Source: Labrys sp. KNU-23
Lineage (GTDB): Bacteria > Pseudomonadota > Alphaproteobacteria > Rhizobiales > Labraceae
NCBI RefSeq assembly: GCF_008330945.1
Contig: NZ_CP043489.1
Coordinates: 1,809,501-1,873,500 of the forward strand
Length of the DNA stretch: 64,000 nucleotides
Direction of reading: 5' to 3'
Shown here: positions 8,836 to 17,802 of the stretch, piece after piece
Numbering within the stretch: position 1 is the first letter of the stretch
How the letters are laid out: the number at the start of each line of letters is the position of its first letter
Notes under the pieces: generated by a model
The model's input: only the letters and a program-made list of their open reading frames with translations
Databases searched by the model: none
What the model was told of the DNA's origin: nothing
Translations under genes and position numbers: made by a program

Positions 8836-8864
8836 GGCTCCCTCTCCCACACCGGGAGAGAGCC
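8836..8864 (-). promoter_or_regulatory. Hairpin in the leader of phosphatase 4 that includes its RBS
   Basis: In transcript sense, GGCTCTCTCCC pairs with GGGAGAGGGAGCC across a short loop, and the AUG follows 4 nt later. The Shine-Dalgarno bases are in the 3' arm, so folding would hide them. Confidence 0.5.
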
Positions 8865-8972
8865 AAAGCGTTTTGCTATTCGGCGGATTTACCTCGAATC
8901 GCAAAGACGCGTCGAAATAAAGGGCCAGAGCAAACAAGCGGTCAGTCATGAACGCGCTTTGCTCCAGGATTG
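8865..8972. repeat. 108-bp dispersed repeat, copy 1 (aagcgttttgc...ctccaggattg)
   Basis: Aligns without gaps to 47968-48075, by eye about three-quarters identical, and in inverse orientation to about 19435-19534. The ends are complementary (AAGCGTTTTGC versus GCGCTTTGCTC-like), and the conserved centre is CGAATCGCAAAGACGCGT. Non-coding. It fills much of the gap upstream of phosphatase 4. Confidence 0.75.
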
Positions 8973-9086
8973 AGATCCCTTACTTCCGCGTGCCGGCCCC
9001 AAACGTCAACAAGAGGGGCCAATTGTGACGTGGAGAACTCGAAAAGGACTTTGCTCCCCCCGAAGAGCGCATCCCGTGTTTTCAAA

Positions 9087-9256
9087 GGCGCGACAATCCT
9101 TCCCCGGCTTCGGGGAAGGTGGCGCTGCGCAGCAGCGACGGAAGGGGTAGAGTGGTACTAAGAGAGCCCTAATGGTGCAAAATCGCGCCACCCGCCCCCA
9201 TCCGCACCGGCTTCGCCGGCACACCTTCCCCGAAGCCGGGGAAGGATTGTCGCGCC
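9087..9256. repeat. Element bounded by a 35-bp perfect inverted repeat
   Basis: Bases 9087-9121 and 9222-9256 are exact reverse complements (35 of 35). Each arm contains the smaller hairpin CCTTCCCCGGCTTCGGGGAAGG. The 100-bp middle has no convincing gene. This resembles a non-autonomous MITE-like or REP-pair element. A partial relative (ATCCTTCCCCGGCTCCGGGGAA) is found near 41776. The element and the 108-bp repeat fill most of the 466-bp gap 8832-9297. Confidence 0.8.
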
Positions 9257-9297
9257 TCATCCAACCTGGATGAGCCTGGGGCGAAGTTAATCGCCCC

Positions 9298-11859
9298 TCA
9301 ACTGCGCGGCTTCGAGTTCTCGGGGTCGTAGAGCGGCTTGTAGCCAACGCCCGCCACCTCGACCGGATAGGTCTCGCCAAAATATTCGACCTGGAACTTG
9401 CGGCCTTCCTGCGCATAGGCGTGCGGCAGATAGGCGAGCGCGATGTTCTTGCCGATGGTCGGACCATAGGCGATCGAATAGGTGTAGGATCGGCGACCGA
9501 GCTCGTCGACCAGCGTCTCGCCCGTCTCCGGATCCATCACCGGCAGGATGCCGACGGGATAGCGTGCGACACCCTTGGCATCGACATTGTCGGTGATCAC
9601 CAGCGTGCAGAGCATGGCCGGCTGGTGGGCGCGGGCGCGGTGCTCCAGATGCCTGGCCTTGCCGCAGAAATCGGCCTCCTTGACCTTGGGGCGCTGGAGG
9701 TCGGTCTCGATCAAATTGTACTCGGTGTTGAGCTCGGCATTCTGCAGGCGCAGGCTCTTTTCCATGCGGCGGGAATTGGCGTAGGTCTCGACGCCAACCG
9801 CCATCACGCCGGTGGAGCGCAGCGCGTCCCAGACGGCGAGGCCGTCCTCATAGCGCATATGCAGTTCCCAGCCCTGCTCGCCGACATAGGAAATGCGGAA
9901 GGCGGAAACGTCCTTGCCGCCGATCCTGAGTGGCTTGATCGCCGCGAAGGGGAAATTGTCCGGATCGAGGCCGGCCGGATTCTCCACCACCTTCTTGAGG
10001 TTGACGCGGGCATTCGGGCCCCAGATGCCGATGGTGACGTATTTCTCACTCGTATCGGTGACGGTGACGTCGAAGCCCTTATCCTGGGCGACGCGGCGCA
10101 GATAGTTGAGATCGCGCGGGCCGGCATCGGCGCCGTCGACCACGCGGCAGCGATCGGCCATGCGGAACACGGTGAGGTCGGCGCGCACCATGCCGTCCTC
10201 GTCGAGGAAATGGGTGTAGATGCCCTTGCCGACATTGGCGTCACCGCCGATCTTGGCGGCGCAGACCCATTCCATCAGCGCGACATGGTCGGGCCCCTCG
10301 ACATCGATCATGGCGAAGTGCGAGAGGTTGATGATGCCGCAATCCTCGCTCATGGCGAGCTGTTCGGCATTGGAGACGCGCCAGAAATGGCGGTTGTCCC
10401 ACTCATTCGCACGCACCGGCACGCGGTTGCCGTATTTCTCGAGCAGATGTTCGTTGGCGGCGTAGCCATGGGCGCGTTCCCAGCCGCCGAGCTCCATGAA
10501 ATAGCCGCCGAGCTCCTTCTCACGCTCGTAGAACGGCGAGCGCCGGATGTTGCGGCCGGTGTCATAAGGCTCGCGCGGATGCACGGCCGGATTGTAGATC
10601 TTGCGGGCCGCCTCGCCGCAACGCCCCTCGATGAAGCCTTCCTCCAGCATATGCGGGGAGAAGCGGGCATAGTCGATCTTGTTGTGATCGATCGGCGTAC
10701 GACCGTCGGTCATCCAGTCGGCAATCAGCTTGCCCATGCCGGGGCCGTCCTTGACCCAGATGGCGACGGCATACCACAGGCCCCGCACCTTCTGGCTTTC
10801 GCCCATGGAGGGGCCGCCATCGGTGGTGACCTGCAACAGGCCGTTGAAGGAATGACCCTCATTGTAGCCGAGTTCGCCGAGGATCGGCGTCAGCTCCATG
10901 GCGCGTTCGAGCGGCCCGATGATCTGCTCCATGTCGAGGTCGCGCTGCGAGGGCGACAGGCGCGCCTCGTGCTTTTCGAGCAGGTCGCGCGGATGGCACA
11001 GGCGCGGATTGGTTTCCTCGTAATAGCCCCACTCGATCTGGCCGCCTTCGGCGGTGGTCGGATCGCCGGTGTCGCGCATATAGGCGGAGTTGCCCTGGTC
11101 GCGCATCAGCGGCCAGCCGATCTCCTTGCCGGTGCCGGCGAACTCGTTGTAGGGCCCGAAGAAGGTGAGCGGGTGGTCGACCGGCATCACCGGCAGGTCC
11201 TCGCCCGCCATCTCGGCGATCAGGCGACCCCACAGGCCTGCGCAGACCACGACATGATCGGCCTCGATGGTGCCGCGGCTGGTGACCACGCCCTTGATGC
11301 GGCCGTTCTCGATGATGAGCGACTGGGCCGGCGTGTTGGCAAAGGCCTGGAGCTTGCCGGCGGCTTCGGCCTGGTCGACGAGCTTGCCCGCCACCGTCTG
11401 CGAGCGCGGGATGACGAGGCCGGCATCCGGATCCCACAGGCCGCCCTGTACCAGATCCTCCTCGATCAGCGGGAACTTTTCCTTGATCTCGGCCGGCTCG
11501 ATCAGGCGGGCACGGGTGCCGAAGGCCTTGCCGGAGGCGACCTTGCGCTTGATCTCGTCCATGCGGGCATCGTCGCCCACGCGCGCCACTTCAAGGCCGC
11601 CGACGCGGGCGTAGTGACCCATCTTCTCGTAGAAATCGATGGAATAGAGCGTGGTCCAGCAGGACAGGAAGTCATGGCTGGTGGCATAGCAGAAGTCGGA
11701 AGCATGGGCGGTAGAGCCGATATCTGTCGGGATGCCCGACTTGTCGATACCGACGATGTCATCCCAGCCCCGCTCGATCAAATGATGGGCGATCGAAGCG
11801 CCGACGATCCCGCCCAACCCGACGATGACGACCTTCGCCTTTTTTGGAAACACTGCCAT
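9298..11859 (-). CDS. Dimethylglycine/sarcosine dehydrogenase-like FAD and folate enzyme
   Basis: The 853-aa protein has the domain order of the DMGDH/sarcosine dehydrogenase family: an N-terminal FAD-binding oxidase domain (VVIVGLGGIVGASIA at residues 10-24), a middle FAO_M-type region, and a C-terminal GCV_T aminomethyltransferase-like domain (YVGEQGWELHMRYEDGL) for tetrahydrofolate. The His in GSTAHAS corresponds to the one carrying covalent FAD in the animal enzymes. Such proteins demethylate N-methylated amines and pass the one-carbon unit to folate. The exact substrate is unknown. An MttB-family methyltransferase lies 6 kb away on the opposite strand, which suggests methylated-amine or betaine catabolism. 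Confidence 0.85.
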   Translation of the reverse strand: MAVFPKKAKVVIVGLGGIVGASIAHHLIERGWDDIVGIDKSGIPTDIGSTAHASDFCYATSHDFLSCWTTLYSIDFYEKMGHYARVGGLEVARVGDDARMDEIKRKVASGKAFGTRARLIEPAEIKEKFPLIEEDLVQGGLWDPDAGLVIPRSQTVAGKLVDQAEAAGKLQAFANTPAQSLIIENGRIKGVVTSRGTIEADHVVVCAGLWGRLIAEMAGEDLPVMPVDHPLTFFGPYNEFAGTGKEIGWPLMRDQGNSAYMRDTGDPTTAEGGQIEWGYYEETNPRLCHPRDLLEKHEARLSPSQRDLDMEQIIGPLERAMELTPILGELGYNEGHSFNGLLQVTTDGGPSMGESQKVRGLWYAVAIWVKDGPGMGKLIADWMTDGRTPIDHNKIDYARFSPHMLEEGFIEGRCGEAARKIYNPAVHPREPYDTGRNIRRSPFYEREKELGGYFMELGGWERAHGYAANEHLLEKYGNRVPVRANEWDNRHFWRVSNAEQLAMSEDCGIINLSHFAMIDVEGPDHVALMEWVCAAKIGGDANVGKGIYTHFLDEDGMVRADLTVFRMADRCRVVDGADAGPRDLNYLRRVAQDKGFDVTVTDTSEKYVTIGIWGPNARVNLKKVVENPAGLDPDNFPFAAIKPLRIGGKDVSAFRISYVGEQGWELHMRYEDGLAVWDALRSTGVMAVGVETYANSRRMEKSLRLQNAELNTEYNLIETDLQRPKVKEADFCGKARHLEHRARAHQPAMLCTLVITDNVDAKGVARYPVGILPVMDPETGETLVDELGRRSYTYSIAYGPTIGKNIALAYLPHAYAQEGRKFQVEYFGETYPVEVAGVGYKPLYDPENSKPRS

Positions 11860-12361
11860 TTGCCTGCGACTCCGGATGCGTTGCGGGGGACCTTAGCGCC
11901 TTCGTCGCCGCGGTTGCTGCCTCAGTGCGACCTTCTCGCAAGGCCGTGCGACCATCACCGCAGGAAGCGGCACCGATGCCATCCCGTTGCCGACTAGCTC
12001 TATAGAAGACGCGCCGGAACGATGTCGCATATGGGCCGGGACATGGCCAGAAAACGACGTCGTGAGAAATCCTGTCGCCGAGGCTGATAGCCAGCCGAGC
12101 TATTCCCTTCTCCCCTTGCGGGTGTCGTCAACTCTCTTGAGTTGACTAGAGGTGGCGCGAAGCGCCGGATGAGGGGTCTTACGACCTGACTTTTCTGATA
12201 CTCACTCGCAAGCACGACCTAGATAGGTTGCGAAACCCTTCATCCGCCTGCCGGCACCTTCTCCCGCAAGGGGAGAAGGAAAGATCCCGCCTTGTGCGCG
12301 CCGTCACGGCGGCATCCCGCTGCCTGTGGCTTTGTCGAGCACCCACGTACCGGACCCCGCC
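11860..12361. other. 502-bp divergent gap between the DMGDH-like gene and the SH3-like gene
   Basis: No credible gene. The left part must hold the promoter of the DMGDH-like gene, and the right part that of the small secreted protein. The centre is taken up by the repeat at 12106-12279. No riboswitch or clear operator recognised. Confidence 0.6.
12106..12279. repeat. Paired CCTTCTCCCC palindromic element
   Basis: Left end CCTTCTCCCCTTGCGGG (12106-12122) is the reverse complement of the right end 12263-12279. The right end itself forms the hairpin at 12257-12279. Inner blocks GCCGGATGAGGGGTC and ACCCTTCATCCG are also roughly complementary. Same architecture as 29342-29474. Confidence 0.8.
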
Positions 12362-12679
12362 ATGAATCGCTCCCTTCGTCCCCTGCTGCTCGCCGTCTGC
12401 CTCGCTTGTCTCTGGCCGGCCGCGGGCTCCGCCATGGAACTGTGCCACCTGCGCAAGACACCGGATGGCTTCGTTGCCCTGCGGGCCGGCCCCGGCCCGC
12501 AGCATCGCCTGATCGCCCGCATGAAGCCCGAGGACGAGGTGCAATATGGCCAGGGCCGGCAAGGCAAATGGGTCGAGGTCACCTGGTGGCGCGGCGATTC
12601 GCGCCTGGAACAGGATGGCTTCAGCAAGGGTGTCCATGGCTGGGCCTTCTCGCCGCTGATCGCCAAGGATTGTGGCTGA
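12362..12679 (+). CDS. Small secreted SH3-like protein
   Basis: A 105-aa protein with a clear signal peptide (MNRSLRPLLLAVCLACLWPAAGSA) followed by an SH3-like domain: ALRAGPGPQHRLIARMKPEDEV and the WVEVTWW strand match bacterial SH3b patterns (LRAGPG box). Two cysteines remain in the mature part, near residue 30 and at the C-terminus (KDCG), and may form a disulfide. Probably periplasmic. No partner is evident. The ATG at 12362 fits the signal peptide; an upstream in-frame start would lengthen it by 12 residues. Confidence 0.75.
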   Translation: MNRSLRPLLLAVCLACLWPAAGSAMELCHLRKTPDGFVALRAGPGPQHRLIARMKPEDEVQYGQGRQGKWVEVTWWRGDSRLEQDGFSKGVHGWAFSPLIAKDCG

Positions 12680-12776
12680 AGACCAGACAAGCGCGACACC
12701 ATCCCGCTTGAGGTCTCGCACCGTTTGCGCCTAAGGGTGAACGGTTCCAGCCCACCTCAGCCTGCGGTTATCAGCG

Positions 12777-14351
12777 ATGCATCAGCCCCTCCCCGCCACC
12801 AACAGCATGAACGGCGCCGAAAGCCTGGTGCGCACGCTGGTCGATAGCGGCGTCGAGGTCTGCTTTGCCAATCCCGGCACCTCGGAAATGCATTTCGTCG
12901 GTGCGCTCGACCGTATCGAGGGCATGCGGCCGGTGCTTGGCCTGTTCGAGGGCGTGGTCACCGGCGCGGCGGATGGCTATGCCCGCATGACCGGTAAGCC
13001 GGCCGCGACCCTGCTGCATCTCGGCCCGGGCCTGGCCAATGGCCTCGCCAATCTCCACAATGCCCGCAAGGTGCCGGTGCCGATGGTCAACATCATCGGT
13101 GACCATGCCTCGGCGCATCAGGGGTTCGATGCGCCGCTGACCTCCGATGTCGCCGCCTTCGCCCGCCCGGTCTCGCATTGGGTGCATTCCTCGCCCAACG
13201 CCCGCAGCGTCGCCGCCGATGCCGCCCGCGCCGTGCAGGCCGCCCGCAACGCGCCCGGCCAGATCGCCAGCCTGATCCTGCCGGCAGACACCGCTTGGCT
13301 CGCCGCCGACAGGCCGGCCACACCGCTCCCCGTCCTTGGTCCCGCGCCCGTCTCCGACAGCGCCGTGGCGCAGTCGGTGACAGCCCTCAAGGCTGGCGGC
13401 CCCGTCGCCTTCCTGTTGCGCGGCGAGGCCCTGCGCGGCCGCGGGCTGGCGGCAGCCGGCCGCATCGCAGCCAAGACCGGGGCGAGGCTGATCTGCGATA
13501 CCTTCGTGCCCCGGGTTGAACGCGGCGCCGGGCGCATTCGCGTGGAAAGGCTGCCCTATCGCCCTGGCCCGGCCCTCGATTTCCTCGAAGGCACGCAGAC
13601 GCTGATCCTGGTCGGCGCACAGGCACCGATCGCCTTCTTCGCCTATCCGGGGCAGCCGAGCGAATTGACGCCGCCCGGCTGCCGGCCGCTCGTGCTCGCC
13701 TTTCCGCACGAGGACGGCACCGGAGCGCTGGAGGTCCTGGCCGAGGCGATCGGCGCTACCGCGCCCGGCAAGGCATCCCTGCATGAACCGCCCGCCCTGC
13801 CGGCCGATGGTCCTGTCACGGCCGAGGGCATCATGCGCATCGCCGGTCATTTCCTGCCCGACAACGCCATCATTTCCGACGAGACGATCTCCTCGGGCTT
13901 TCCCTTCTACCCGCTCAACGAGACGGCCGCGCCGCATGACAGCCTGCAGCTCTCGGGCGGGGCGATCGGCGACGGCATGCCGGTGGCGACCGGCGCCGCC
14001 ATCGCCTGTCCCGACCGCAAGGTGGTGTCGTTGCAGGCCGATGGCAGCGCCATGTACACGCTGCAGTCCCTATGGACACAGGCGCGCGAAAAGCTCGACG
14101 TCACCACCGTCATCTATGCCAACCGGGCCTACAAGGTGCTGATGGACGAGGTGGCGGGCGTGGGCCTCGGCAGTGTCGGCCCGCGGGGCCAGTCGATGTT
14201 CGATATCGGCAATCCCGATCTCGATTGGGTGAAGCTCGCCGAGGGCATGGGCGTGGAGGCAGTGCGGGCGGAGAGCCACACCGCCCTCGCCGTCGCCTTC
14301 AGGGCGGCGATGGGCCAGCGCGGGCCGAGGCTGATCGAGGCGGTGCTGTAG
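12777..14351 (+). CDS. Thiamine-diphosphate enzyme, acetolactate synthase/benzoylformate decarboxylase-like
   Basis: A 524-aa protein of the three-domain ThDP family: Pyr domain (FANPGTSEMHFVGAL, then the catalytic Glu in LFEGVVTGAADGYARM), a central domain, and a PP domain with SLQADGSAMYTLQSLW...IYANRAYKVL. The classic GDGS/NN cofactor motif reads ADGS/AN, a variation common in this uncharacterised subgroup. The product is usually annotated as acetolactate synthase large subunit, but no regulatory subunit gene is present, so a 2-oxoacid decarboxylase or carboligase of unknown substrate is more cautious. Start at 12777; Met at 12807 is an alternative. Confidence 0.8.
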   Translation: MHQPLPATNSMNGAESLVRTLVDSGVEVCFANPGTSEMHFVGALDRIEGMRPVLGLFEGVVTGAADGYARMTGKPAATLLHLGPGLANGLANLHNARKVPVPMVNIIGDHASAHQGFDAPLTSDVAAFARPVSHWVHSSPNARSVAADAARAVQAARNAPGQIASLILPADTAWLAADRPATPLPVLGPAPVSDSAVAQSVTALKAGGPVAFLLRGEALRGRGLAAAGRIAAKTGARLICDTFVPRVERGAGRIRVERLPYRPGPALDFLEGTQTLILVGAQAPIAFFAYPGQPSELTPPGCRPLVLAFPHEDGTGALEVLAEAIGATAPGKASLHEPPALPADGPVTAEGIMRIAGHFLPDNAIISDETISSGFPFYPLNETAAPHDSLQLSGGAIGDGMPVATGAAIACPDRKVVSLQADGSAMYTLQSLWTQAREKLDVTTVIYANRAYKVLMDEVAGVGLGSVGPRGQSMFDIGNPDLDWVKLAEGMGVEAVRAESHTALAVAFRAAMGQRGPRLIEAVL

Positions 14352-14377
14352 GGGGCTGATCTTCGGACCTCCCCCGA

Positions 14378-15610
14378 TCACACCCGCCCGCTCAGGTGCC
14401 GGACCTTGCGCAGTTCGGGGAACCAGTACCACCACAGGCCGGCCACGGCGATGGTCGCGACACCGCCGAAAATGACGGCCGGCACCGCGCCGATCAGCCC
14501 GGCCGAGATGCCGGCGCGGAACTCCCCGAGTTCGTTGGAGGCACCGACGAAGACCTGGTTGACCGCGTTCACCCGGCCGCGCACCGCATCAGGGGTCCAG
14601 AGCTGGATCAGGGTCTCGCGCACATAGACGCTGACCATGTCGAGCCCACCGAAGAGTGCGAACGCCAGGATGGAGAGCCAGACTGCCGTCGAAGCACCGA
14701 ATAAAGCGATCGAGGCACCGACCAGCGCCACGCAAACGAACATGATCACGCCGGCATGATCCCTGATCGGATGGCGCAGCAGGATCGCAGCGACCACGAT
14801 GGCGCCAACACCAGGCGCCGCCCGGAGCATGCCGAGCCCCCAGGGTCCGACATCGAGGATGTCGCGGGCATAGACCGGCAGCAGCGCCGTGGCGCCACCG
14901 AGCAGCATGGCGAAGAGATCGAGCGAGATGGCGCCGAGCACGATCTTCTCGCCCCAGATATAGCGAAAACCCGCGACCAGCGTCTCGAAGCTCGGCTTCT
15001 CCTTCGCCTTTTTCAATTGCGGCGGTGGCGCGATAGTGAAGGTCAGCAAGGCGGCGAAGCCGAGCAGTACCAGGGCCGTGCCATAGGCGGCATTGGCCGA
15101 GACGCCGTAGAGCAGGCCGCCGGCGACCGGGCCGATCACCGTGGCGATCTGCCAGGACGAGGTGCTCCAGGCAATGGCGCTGGCGAGATCCTCCTCCGGC
15201 ACCAGATTGGGCATCAGCGATTGCTGCGCCGGACCAAAAAAGGCCCTGAGCGTGCCGAACACCACCAGCGTGACGAAGATCGGCAGCGCCGTCTGGCTGC
15301 CCCACAGCCCGAACAGCATCAGGGCAAGGGCGCAGAGCGCCTCGCCCGCCAGGCAGATGGTCATGATGCGCACACGGTTGAAGCGGTCGGCCACCGCACC
15401 GGTGACCAGCACCAGAAGGAAGGCCGGCAGGAACTGCACCAGGCCGACAATGCCGAGATCGAACGGATCGCGCGTGAGGTCATAGACCTGCCAGCCGACC
15501 GAAACGCTCATGATCTGAGCCGAGAAACTGCCGAGGAAACGCGCCAGCCAATAGCGCGCGAAGCCGCCGTGACGGAAGGCGCCTGCGCGCGAAAAGGAAT
15601 GATCTGGCAT
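14378..15610 (-). CDS. MFS exporter (EntS-like/DHA3 type)
   Basis: A 410-aa membrane protein with about 12 predicted helices. The N-terminus RYWLARFLGSFSAQIMSVSVGWQVYDLT and the loop AVADRFNRVRIM resemble enterobactin-exporter-like MFS permeases of the DHA3 group. The signature between helices 2 and 3 is G-AVADRFNR. Substrate unknown. It faces the ThDP gene (26-bp gap, convergent). The start at 15610 removes a non-homologous 29-residue upstream extension. Confidence 0.82.
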   Translation of the reverse strand: MPDHSFSRAGAFRHGGFARYWLARFLGSFSAQIMSVSVGWQVYDLTRDPFDLGIVGLVQFLPAFLLVLVTGAVADRFNRVRIMTICLAGEALCALALMLFGLWGSQTALPIFVTLVVFGTLRAFFGPAQQSLMPNLVPEEDLASAIAWSTSSWQIATVIGPVAGGLLYGVSANAAYGTALVLLGFAALLTFTIAPPPQLKKAKEKPSFETLVAGFRYIWGEKIVLGAISLDLFAMLLGGATALLPVYARDILDVGPWGLGMLRAAPGVGAIVVAAILLRHPIRDHAGVIMFVCVALVGASIALFGASTAVWLSILAFALFGGLDMVSVYVRETLIQLWTPDAVRGRVNAVNQVFVGASNELGEFRAGISAGLIGAVPAVIFGGVATIAVAGLWWYWFPELRKVRHLSGRV

Positions 15611-15794
15611 ATCGGGAACCGCAAAAAGGAGGCCTCCTTGTAGGAAGCCGGCCGGCCCGGGGCAAGATCCCGCGGCTGAAGTTGAAGCAAAGTCCATTCC
15701 TGCGGGAGCATCTTGAATGCGTCCTTGGATGCGTCATGGAGACGCCGGGCGCAGCCAGCCGGCGCTCGGCTGGCTGCGCCTTCGCCATCCTCAC

Positions 15795-16262
15795 TCAGGC
15801 GGCGGCCTTGGCGGATTTCACCAGCGCCGGATCGACCCAGCCGCCGAAACCGACGGCAATCCGGTTCCAGCCATTGATGACGTTGACCAGCAAGGTGAGC
15901 TTGACGCGCTCCTCCTCGCTGAAATGCACCTTCAGGGCCTCATAGGCCGCTTCATGCGCATGCCCCTCGGAAAGCCGCGTCAGGGCCTCGGTCCAGCCGA
16001 GAGCAGCCCGCTCGCGATCGGTGTAGCAGGGCGCGTCGCGCCAGGCCGGCAGCAAATAGACGCGCTGCTCCGTCTCCCCGTTCTCGCGGGCGAACACGGT
16101 GTGCATGTTGAGGCAATTGGCGCAGCCATTGATCTGGGAGGCGCGAATCTCGACGAGTTCGCACAGGCCTGGATCGATATTGGCGGTAATGATGGAGGAA
16201 ACGCGCTGCCACTCCTTCATCAAGGCGGGAGCGGCGGCAAGAGGATTGAGCTTGGCGGTCAT
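15795..16262 (-). CDS. AhpD/carboxymuconolactone decarboxylase-family protein
   Basis: A 155-aa all-alpha protein with the AhpD-type redox motif CANC followed by His (NGCANCLNMHT, near residues 46-56), expected for alkylhydroperoxidase-like disulfide reductases. The C-terminal part INGWNRIAVGFGG is typical of this family. ATG at 16262 with AAGGAGA ribosome-binding site. Probably peroxide or thiol stress related; the actual partner is not in the window. Confidence 0.85.
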   Translation of the reverse strand: MTAKLNPLAAAPALMKEWQRVSSIITANIDPGLCELVEIRASQINGCANCLNMHTVFARENGETEQRVYLLPAWRDAPCYTDRERAALGWTEALTRLSEGHAHEAAYEALKVHFSEEERVKLTLLVNVINGWNRIAVGFGGWVDPALVKSAKAAA

Positions 16263-16362
16263 GGTCGGTCTCCTTGTTGGTAACGAGACCATGACGATCC
16301 GGGATTCGACCTTGTGACATTCCGGTGGACTTTTCTGTCACCGGCATCGGTTCCGGCAGTCC

Positions 16363-16989
16363 TCACACACCGGCCTCGCCCAGCCTTTCCCGCAGGAAGC
16401 GGCGGGTGAGTTTCACGCCCGTCGGCGAGATGGTGTGGCCGACGCCGCGCAATATATGGCTTTCCACCGTCATGTCGGCCTCTTGCAGCAAGGCCCGTGC
16501 CCGCCGGGTTTCCTCCGATGGCACCGCCCCGTCGGCGCTGCCATGCACCAGCAGCACGGGTGTCATTCGGGCAGGCGTGAACGGCGCGGGGGCGACGAAG
16601 CGGCCGGAGAGCAGCGCCAGCGCTCCGACAGGCCAGCGGCCACGGGCCACGGCATCGAAAGCCAGGGTCGCGCCCTGCGAGAAGCCGACCAAAGCAACGC
16701 GCTCCAGACGCTTCTCCAGCCCCTGGGCAGCAACGAGCGAGCGGATCAGCGCGTCGAAAGCCGGCCGCGCCGCCACGATGCGCGCCAGCCGGTTTTCCGG
16801 CGTGACGCCTTCCAGGCTATACCATTGTCGGCCCGGGCCCTGCTCATAGGCAAAGGGCGCGTCGGGGGCGACCACGGCCGTCCTGGGCAGCGAGCGCCGC
16901 AACATGCCCGCCAGCGGGTCGAGATCATAGCCGAAGGCGGCCACGCCATGCAGCAGGATGACAAGGCTGTCGGGCAGACGATCCGTCAC
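16363..16989 (-). CDS. Phospholipase/carboxylesterase-type alpha/beta hydrolase
   Basis: About 208 aa. Catalytic triad visible: nucleophile Ser in GFSQGA, Asp in HGSADGAVP and His in GVGHTIS; oxyanion loop LLHGVAAFG. This fits the YpfH/esterase-II family of small cytosolic carboxylesterases. The frame is open far upstream, but homology begins about residue VTDRLPDSLVILLHG, so a GTG at 16989 is the likely start; there is no ATG nearby and the ribosome-binding site is poor. It lies 14 bp downstream of the HdeD-like gene, probably in one operon. Confidence 0.78.
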   Translation of the reverse strand: MTDRLPDSLVILLHGVAAFGYDLDPLAGMLRRSLPRTAVVAPDAPFAYEQGPGRQWYSLEGVTPENRLARIVAARPAFDALIRSLVAAQGLEKRLERVALVGFSQGATLAFDAVARGRWPVGALALLSGRFVAPAPFTPARMTPVLLVHGSADGAVPSEETRRARALLQEADMTVESHILRGVGHTISPTGVKLTRRFLRERLGEAGV

Positions 16990-17003
16990 GGCAAGCTTGG
17001 CAA

Positions 17004-17543
17004 TCAGCGGCTTCCGTCCACCCTGCTCCGCAGCGCCATGCCGGTCATCAGCGAAGCAAAGCCGTAGAACAGCAGTTCGACGCCGAGGAGAATGCCGAGC
17101 AGCGAGGAGGCCGATTGCTGGAAGTCGGAGAAGATCAGCACCGCCAGCAGAATCGAAATCAGGCCTGACAGCAGCAACCAGGTCCAATTGGCGGAGGCGC
17201 GGATGTTGAAGGCGATGATCACCTTGGCAAGGCCGTAGACCAGGAACATCGCGCCCAGCAAGGCCGTCAGCGAGACCACGCCGGCCAGGGGATTGAGCAA
17301 AAGGGAAGCACCGAGCAGCAGCGCGAGAATGCCCATGAGGGCCGTCATCAGGAAGCCGCTCCAGGCCCGAATCACCGTGGCATGCACCAATTGCCCGACA
17401 CCCAGCACGATGAAGGCCCAGGCTGCCCACACCACCACCACCAGCGAGGCGAAGCCCGGATGGATCAGCGCGAGGATGCCGCCGATCACCGCCACCACGC
17501 CGAGAATGACGAACCAGGGCCAGGACCGCTGCAGAACTTCCAT
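17004..17543 (-). CDS. HdeD/DUF308-family membrane protein
   Basis: A 179-aa protein made of six predicted membrane helices, with the repeated pattern of HdeD-like proteins (LGVVAVIGGILALIHP near residue 14; GILLGVELLFYGFASLMTGMAL near the end). ATG at 17543 with GGGAG ribosome-binding site. In E. coli HdeD is linked to acid resistance; here the role is unknown. Divergent from the MttB-family gene with a 259-bp gap. Confidence 0.83.
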   Translation of the reverse strand: MEVLQRSWPWFVILGVVAVIGGILALIHPGFASLVVVVWAAWAFIVLGVGQLVHATVIRAWSGFLMTALMGILALLLGASLLLNPLAGVVSLTALLGAMFLVYGLAKVIIAFNIRASANWTWLLLSGLISILLAVLIFSDFQQSASSLLGILLGVELLFYGFASLMTGMALRSRVDGSR

Positions 17544-17802
17544 CGTCGTCTCCCGATTTGCCGTTGAAGAACAATGGGCAACATAGCATTGCCGCTGCCG
17601 GATTCGAGCTTTCGACGACAATATGGTTTCAACGCCCCTTCGCCCTGTCCCGAACCATTGCCGGTCCCCCGGGAACCGCCTTCAATATCCTGCCTCCGCC
17701 GCACACGTCGCTTTCCGGCAATTCGGCGGCGTGCTTGAGCCGCAGGCGGGCGCCGCATTCCCCTATTCAAGTTCTCAGGTCCAGAATTCTCGGGAGAACA
17801 CC

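Noticed and set aside
9421..11997. An 858-codon open frame on the plus strand opposite the DMGDH-like gene
   Set aside because: It is a shadow of high-GC codon usage; its translation is rich in Asp, Gly, His and Ala with no family features, while the minus strand encodes a clear enzyme.
17004..17589. A long esterase frame extending upstream to 17589
   Set aside because: The extension lies over the HdeD-like gene in another frame and has no homology; the GTG at 16989 is used instead.
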